Below, in pieces: positions 5,332 through 8,991 of a DNA stretch of 8,991 bases. Positions within the stretch are counted from its first letter, which is position 1, and each line of letters opens with the position of its first letter. Position numbers and translations under genes: made by a program. The notes under the pieces were generated by a model. That model had not been told where the DNA came from. It did no database searches and saw only the letters and a list, made by a program, of their open reading frames with translations. The DNA comes from Cytophagales bacterium. GTDB taxonomy: Bacteria; Bacteroidota; Bacteroidia; Cytophagales; Amoebophilaceae. The stretch lies in contig JAKSDE010000018.1 of NCBI GenBank assembly GCA_022360235.1, positions 1 to 8,991 of the forward strand, read 5' to 3'.

Positions 5332-8295
5332 CTACTTACTGTTGTATTTCTTCGATAAATCTATTACAAGAGGGCTAGCAATAAATATAGAAGAATACGT
5401 TCCAAAGATAATTCCTATCAACAGGGCAAACGAGAAGCCTCTTAACACTTCTCCTCCCCAAATGAAGAGGATGAGTACGACGATGAGCGTTGTGAGAGAA
5501 GTAATCAGCGTTCTACTCATTGTCTCATTGATAGAACGATTCGCTGTTTGTACGAAGTTGTTTTCTGGCTTTAATCGCATCGTTTCTCTAATACGATCAA
5601 ATACGACGACTGTATCATTGATGGAATAACCAATCACCGTAAGTATCGCTGCAATAAACACCTGATCTACCTCATACACAAAGCCCAAAGCTCTAGCAAT
5701 GGCAAAGGCTGCTAATACTGTTAAACTATCATGGAAAAGAGCTATTACGGCAGCCAATCCAAATTGCCATTTACGAAAGCGCACTAAGATATACAAGAAA
5801 ATCATGATAAGCGAAAGGATGATAGATTGTTGGGCAGCCGTCTTAATATCACCTGCAATCGTAGCACCTACTTTAGAAGAGCTAGCAATCATAAAAGTCC
5901 CTTCGCTTAACGTTGCTGTATTGTCTATGTATTTTAACCCTGTAAAGTCTTCTAGTCCTTTTATTAAGGCTTCTTGAACTTGTTCATCCCCCTCTGTTGA
6001 TTCGTTTTTAATCAAGTAGCTTGTCGTAATTTTTACAACATTATTGGCGCCATAGGTTTTGACTTCTGTACCTTGGTCGTCAAAGCTATCAGCTAATTTT
6101 GTTTTGAGCACAGAAACTTCCATAGGGCGGTCAAAGGTGACCACATAAGATCTTCCCCCTGTAAAGTCAACGCCTAAATTCAAGCCGCCTTGCCCTACAA
6201 TGAGTAGTAGACCAACACCAATAAAGACAGCCGAAAAGAGGTAGGACAACTTGCGTCTTGTAAAAAAGTCAAAGTTCAAATTGCTTAAAAGATCGCTGGT
6301 ATAAGAGAAAGAAAAGGTGAGCCTTTCCTCTTTTCCTTTTTTAGCTAACCATGCTACAATGACGCGTGTGATGAAGACTGCCGAAAAGAAAGAGCTAGCG
6401 ATACCAATCATGAGGGTAGTGGCGAAGCCGCGCACAGGACCTTGTCCTAATAGATAGAGAATGAGGCCTGTTAAAAAGGTAGTTACATTAGCGTCCACAA
6501 TAGAGCTATAAGCTTTATTATAACCATTCGCAATCGCTACCTTCATCATAGCGCCTTCCTTGCGTTCTTCTCGAATACGTTCAAAGATGAGTACATTAGC
6601 ATCAATCGACATGCCGATGGTGAGTACAATTCCTGCAATACCAGGCAAGGTGAGTGAGGCATTGAGTTGAGCTAGAATACCAAGGATGAATAATACATTG
6701 AAGATAAGTGCTAGGTTGGCAATAGAACCACCCTTTGCATAATAGGCAAACATGAATAAGAAAACGAGTCCTAACCCTACTAACATAGATACAATGCCTT
6801 GTACTTGAGCTTCTTTTCCAAGGGTAGGGCCAATGATTGCTTCTTCTACAATTTTTACAGGAGCAGGAAGGGAGCCTGCTTTGAGTATATTCGCCAAATC
6901 TTTGGCTTCTTCAACCGTAAAGTTTCCAGAGATTTGAGAGCTTCCGTTAGGAATTTCTGTGTTGACGACAGGAGCAGAATAAACATAGTCATCTAGCACA
7001 ATAGCAATTCTTCTTCCAAGATTATTAGCTGTAATCTTTTTCCAACTTCTTGCACCACTACTATGCATCTGCATACTCACTGCCGGTCGGCCTTGTTCGT
7101 CAAAATCCTGACGTGCATCAGTAATTACATCTCCTTCAAGCAAGGCGTTGCCCTTTCTGCTTTGTTTGATGGGATAAAGCGTTAAGACTTCTGAGCCATT
7201 ATCTATTTTTTGAGGTTTTACCTCCCATAAAAACACTATATCGTTAGGCAAAAGTGCTTTTACATCACTTCTTTTGAAGATATGGTTAATCGTAGCAGTG
7301 TCAGAAGGTGCATATACCAAGCCATAGGATGATTTTAACAGACGAAAGATAGGAGATACTACCGAAGGAGTCTGCCCATGAGAAGAATCACTTTGCTGGG
7401 ACTGATCCGCTGGAGTAGCAGCTGTGCCTTGGCTTGCTTCAGAGGAAAGTAAGGTGGCTAAATCTTGTGTTTCCTCTGTCTGACCTTCTGCGATGGTTGC
7501 TTTTTGTTCCTTCACAAGCAAATCATTGATCGCCTGTAATGGTTCGATTATTTCTTGTATTTCATATACTTCCCAAAACGTCAGCTTAGCTACACCTTGT
7601 AAAAGCTTTCTTACGCGTTCAGGATTATTGACGCCGGGTAATTCGATTTGGATCCTTCCACTGCCTTGTAAAAGTTGGATGTTAGGCTGGGAAGTGCCAA
7701 ACCGATCGATACGTGTTCGTAAGATATTGAAGGAACGATCAACAGCACTGTTAACCTCTTTATGGATGATATTTAAAATTTCTTGGTCACTTGACTCCTG
7801 GCTGATGCGGGAGCGATTAGCAGCGGTAGCAAAGATATCGCTCAACTTTCCTGTAGGACGCAATCTTTGGTAGGCTTGATGGAAAAGTTTAGTAAAATTT
7901 TCTTTTACCTGCGCTTGCTTGATTTTTTGCGCTTCTTCAAGCGCCGTGAGAAAGGCTTCGTCTTTACTATTCCCCGCTAGCCCCTTGATGATTTCTAGAG
8001 GAGAGATCTCTAACGTCACATGCATACCTCCTTGCAAGTCTAATCCTAGCCCTAGCTCATTTTCTTTTACTTCTTCGTAGGTATACTGTATTCCCAACAA
8101 GTTGTAAACTGGCGCTCGCCATACAGAATCTAGATAAGCCTGTTTTTTTGAAAAGTAAGTATTGCCTTCTTCATCGGTAGCGTACACGGTAGCTTTTTTT
8201 TGAACACTTGCCGATACCCAGGTGAAGGATAGATAATATAAGCAAAGTAAAGAAACAAGAATTGTCAAAAAAACGATAAAGCCTTTGTATTTCAT
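5332..8295 (-). CDS. secDF: SecDF fusion, protein translocase accessory subunit
   Basis: This 987-residue inner-membrane protein helps SecYEG export by pulling translocating chains using the proton gradient. SecD and SecF are one chain, as is usual in Bacteroidota. The SecD half has TM1 (about 7-28), the GLDLQGGMHV motif (84-93), a large periplasmic domain with a low-complexity Gln/Ser/Thr insert (about 260-315), and five TM segments between about 499 and 650, including GMSIDANVLIFERIREE (561-577; Asp565 at the position of the proton-linked Asp). The SecF half has its first TM near 683-703, then GVDFTGGRS (708-716), a second periplasmic domain, and five TM segments with GYSINDTVVVFDRIRE (889-904; Asp894, Arg901). 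The length is normal for the fusion and no motif is broken. ATG 8295 is followed by a short basic stretch and TM1, which supports this start. It stands alone behind its own promoter. Confidence 0.97.
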   Translation of the reverse strand: MKYKGFIVFLTILVSLLCLYYLSFTWVSASVQKKATVYATDEEGNTYFSKKQAYLDSVWRAPVYNLLGIQYTYEEVKENELGLGLDLQGGMHVTLEISPLEIIKGLAGNSKDEAFLTALEEAQKIKQAQVKENFTKLFHQAYQRLRPTGKLSDIFATAANRSRISQESSDQEILNIIHKEVNSAVDRSFNILRTRIDRFGTSQPNIQLLQGSGRIQIELPGVNNPERVRKLLQGVAKLTFWEVYEIQEIIEPLQAINDLLVKEQKATIAEGQTEETQDLATLLSSEASQGTAATPADQSQQSDSSHGQTPSVVSPIFRLLKSSYGLVYAPSDTATINHIFKRSDVKALLPNDIVFLWEVKPQKIDNGSEVLTLYPIKQSRKGNALLEGDVITDARQDFDEQGRPAVSMQMHSSGARSWKKITANNLGRRIAIVLDDYVYSAPVVNTEIPNGSSQISGNFTVEEAKDLANILKAGSLPAPVKIVEEAIIGPTLGKEAQVQGIVSMLVGLGLVFLFMFAYYAKGGSIANLALIFNVLFILGILAQLNASLTLPGIAGIVLTIGMSIDANVLIFERIREERKEGAMMKVAIANGYNKAYSSIVDANVTTFLTGLILYLLGQGPVRGFATTLMIGIASSFFSAVFITRVIVAWLAKKGKEERLTFSFSYTSDLLSNLNFDFFTRRKLSYLFSAVFIGVGLLLIVGQGGLNLGVDFTGGRSYVVTFDRPMEVSVLKTKLADSFDDQGTEVKTYGANNVVKITTSYLIKNESTEGDEQVQEALIKGLEDFTGLKYIDNTATLSEGTFMIASSSKVGATIAGDIKTAAQQSIILSLIMIFLYILVRFRKWQFGLAAVIALFHDSLTVLAAFAIARALGFVYEVDQVFIAAILTVIGYSINDTVVVFDRIRETMRLKPENNFVQTANRSINETMSRTLITSLTTLIVVLILFIWGGEVLRGFSFALLIGIIFGTYSSIFIASPLVIDLSKKYNSK

Positions 8296-8332
8296 TATAA
8301 CAGCCTAAAAAATTGTTTAAAGCAAGAAGATT

Positions 8333-8348
8333 GATAACCAAAGTTATC
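8333..8348. promoter_or_regulatory. Palindrome overlapping the secDF -7 box
   Basis: GATAAC (8333-8338), CAAA, GTTATC (8343-8348) is a perfect 6-bp inverted repeat that covers the whole -7 element and reaches the likely transcription start. It could be an operator. Because the -7 box is itself part of the symmetry, a chance or promoter-shape explanation is also possible. Confidence 0.4.
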
Positions 8349-8370
8349 GTGGGAAATTGATTAATACAAA
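8339..8370 (-). promoter_or_regulatory. secDF promoter, Bacteroidota sigma-A type
   Basis: On the minus strand TTTG (8370-8367), 20 bp, then TAACTTTG (8346-8339) matches the Bacteroidota consensus TTTG-N19-21-TAnnTTTG at every defined base. Transcription should start near 8333, giving a leader of about 38 nt before ATG 8295. No Shine-Dalgarno is visible in that leader, which is normal for the phylum. Confidence 0.75.
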
Positions 8371-8403
8371 CGCACTCTCAAAGAAGAATTTGGAAGCTAT
8401 CTT

Positions 8404-8422
8404 CCCTTGTAGTAGCCAAGGG
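8404..8422. other. GC-rich inverted repeat upstream of secDF
   Basis: CCCTTG (8404-8409) and CAAGGG (8417-8422) flank a 7-nt loop. On the plus strand the stem is followed by GTTTAATA, a poor U-run. On the minus strand no U-run follows. It may be a weak terminator or a structural remnant in the 3' exon flank of the intron. Confidence 0.35.
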
Positions 8423-8453
8423 GTTTAATACGGTTCAGTACAACCCACCTAAA

Positions 8454-8463
8454 ACTCGGAACT
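8454..8463. repeat. Heptad-repeat remnant at the intron 3' junction
   Basis: AAAACTCGGAACT (8451-8463) holds one full heptad (ACTCGGA) and the first three bases of the next (ACT), in the same register as the array at 5287-5321. It stops exactly where the intron's last base (8464) begins, so the intron appears to sit inside a heptad repeat. Confidence 0.6.
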
Positions 8464-8537
8464 GTCGGGTAAGAGGGTGGTGTTGCCACCACCGTCTCCC
8501 CTAAGAACGCAGCAAGCAAGTTTCCCCGCACTGGCTC
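8464..8537 (-). ncRNA. Group II intron domains V and VI
   Basis: Domain V (8537-8505) begins GAGCC and ends GTTC. Its tip is a GCGGG-GAAA-CTTGC tetraloop hairpin, and the lower stem pairs with a bulge, as in the family. Domain VI (8504-8464) has the stem GGTGGTG-GCAA-CACCACC, a lower AGA/TCT and GGG/CCC helix, and an unpaired A at 8470 seven nucleotides from the 3' end, the place of the branch-point adenosine. The 3' end reads CCGAC. Having both domains with the bulged A makes the assignment strong even without a search. Confidence 0.82.
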
Positions 8538-8948
8538 AAGCACTCCTAAGCCACAGCTTGATGTTGATGTAGCCGGTTGCTTCATACGTCCCATTAGTGA
8601 GCGCACGCAACCTTTACCCTACTGGAGGCTCTTTTGTCCAAGCTTTCGCTCTGGCCCAGGAGTGCACCAGCGTTGCTACGCCATCAGCTGCTTTCTCCTG
8701 TTCAAGAGTTTTCCATCTTTCACATAAGGGAGTACCTCACAGAAGTCTGCTCGCTTTCGCGCGGGCTCATCTTGCCTGGTGGGGCAAGCCCTATCTGACT
8801 CATTACAAGTCAGCATTCGCTTTCTCTGTGATCCTTTACCCGCAGTTCTATCGGCTTTCCTTGCGGATCGCTTTCCCTGAGGGAAAACTACGGGCTTACC
8901 GTGTTCCATGCAAACAACAATAGTGGGGTAGGTAGAAGTGGTCCCCAT
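8464..8948 (-). mobile_element. Group II intron RNA without a reverse transcriptase ORF
   Basis: Read on the minus strand, this GC-richer block has the order expected of a group II intron. It contains domain I-like hairpins with GCGAAAGC-type loops (for example CGCGCGAAAGCGAG and GAGCGAAAGCTT) and a GGTTGC/GCAACC helix (about 8609-8577). A compact GGCTACA/TGTGGCT hairpin follows, which I take as a stub domain IV, and then domains V and VI. Open frames across it (8397-8606 and 8676-8948, minus) show no reverse-transcriptase motifs and are read-through of RNA. The 3' end is placed at 8464 (CCGAC). The 5' end is not resolved: no clear GTGyG start is seen, and it could lie near 8982 or outside the window. 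Either this is an ORF-less intron depending on a maturase elsewhere, or a 5'-truncated relic. It lies upstream of secDF on the same strand. Confidence 0.72.
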
Positions 8949-8991
8949 ATTTAGGACAATAGTCTAAGGTATGTTACTTCACTTAAAAAAA

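Noticed and set aside
6799..6996. Plus-strand ORFs inside secDF (also 5342-5629, 5699-5977 and 7493-7873)
   Set aside because: They are antisense shadows of an intact, well-conserved secDF.
8397..8606. 69-residue minus-strand ORF next to secDF
   Set aside because: It is a translation of domains V and VI plus flank. Its GLGVLEPVRGNLL-like string comes directly from the conserved RNA, a common spurious annotation.
8676..8948. 90-residue minus-strand ORF, and the overlapping plus-strand ORF at 8597-8923
   Set aside because: Both cross structured group II intron RNA. The composition reflects hairpins with GAAA loops, and neither shows a protein domain.

Overview
This window most likely comes from an AT-rich Bacteroidota genome, probably an intracellular symbiont of the Amoebophilaceae type (Amoebophilus/Cardinium-like). 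That placement is an inference. It rests on a single-chain SecD-SecF fusion, an AAA+ ATPase of the kind found in Bacteroidota contractile injection systems, a Bacteroidota-type promoter (TTTG-N20-TAnnTTTG) before secDF, little sign of Shine-Dalgarno sites, an ankyrin-repeat surface/effector-like gene, and much decay and repeat-mediated rearrangement. No rRNA, tRNA or CRISPR was seen.

Layout. Positions 50-223 hold an open minus-strand stretch that looks like the tail of a lost gene. Positions 219-551 are a tandem duplication, about 166 bp per copy, carrying the leader region and signal-peptide start of a lipoprotein-like gene. The left copy is dead. The right copy leads into a 279-codon ankyrin-repeat gene (490-1329) broken by one in-frame TAG. 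Next is a 731-residue protein with no family I recognise (1403-3598), built around an internal duplication and a hydrophobic segment. It converges on a minus-strand AAA+ ATPase (3643-5031) closely resembling the Afp15-type ATPases of extracellular contractile injection systems. A 300-bp spacer with a candidate promoter, an inverted repeat and a heptanucleotide repeat array follows. Then comes secDF on the minus strand (5332-8295), with a perfect Bacteroidota promoter just upstream. From 8464 to the right edge, the minus strand reads as a group II intron RNA: domains V and VI are clear, and there is no reverse transcriptase gene.

How the parts relate. SecDF is housekeeping export machinery. 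The AAA+ ATPase probably serves a contractile injection apparatus encoded elsewhere, because no sheath, tube or baseplate gene is present here. The 731-residue protein and the ankyrin lipoprotein are candidates for host-facing or secretion-linked roles, but no function can be read directly. A dispersed repeat with 7-bp periodicity (ACTnnGA units) occurs at the 3' ends of three genes and at the 3' exon junction of the intron, and it appears to supply part of the secDF terminator.
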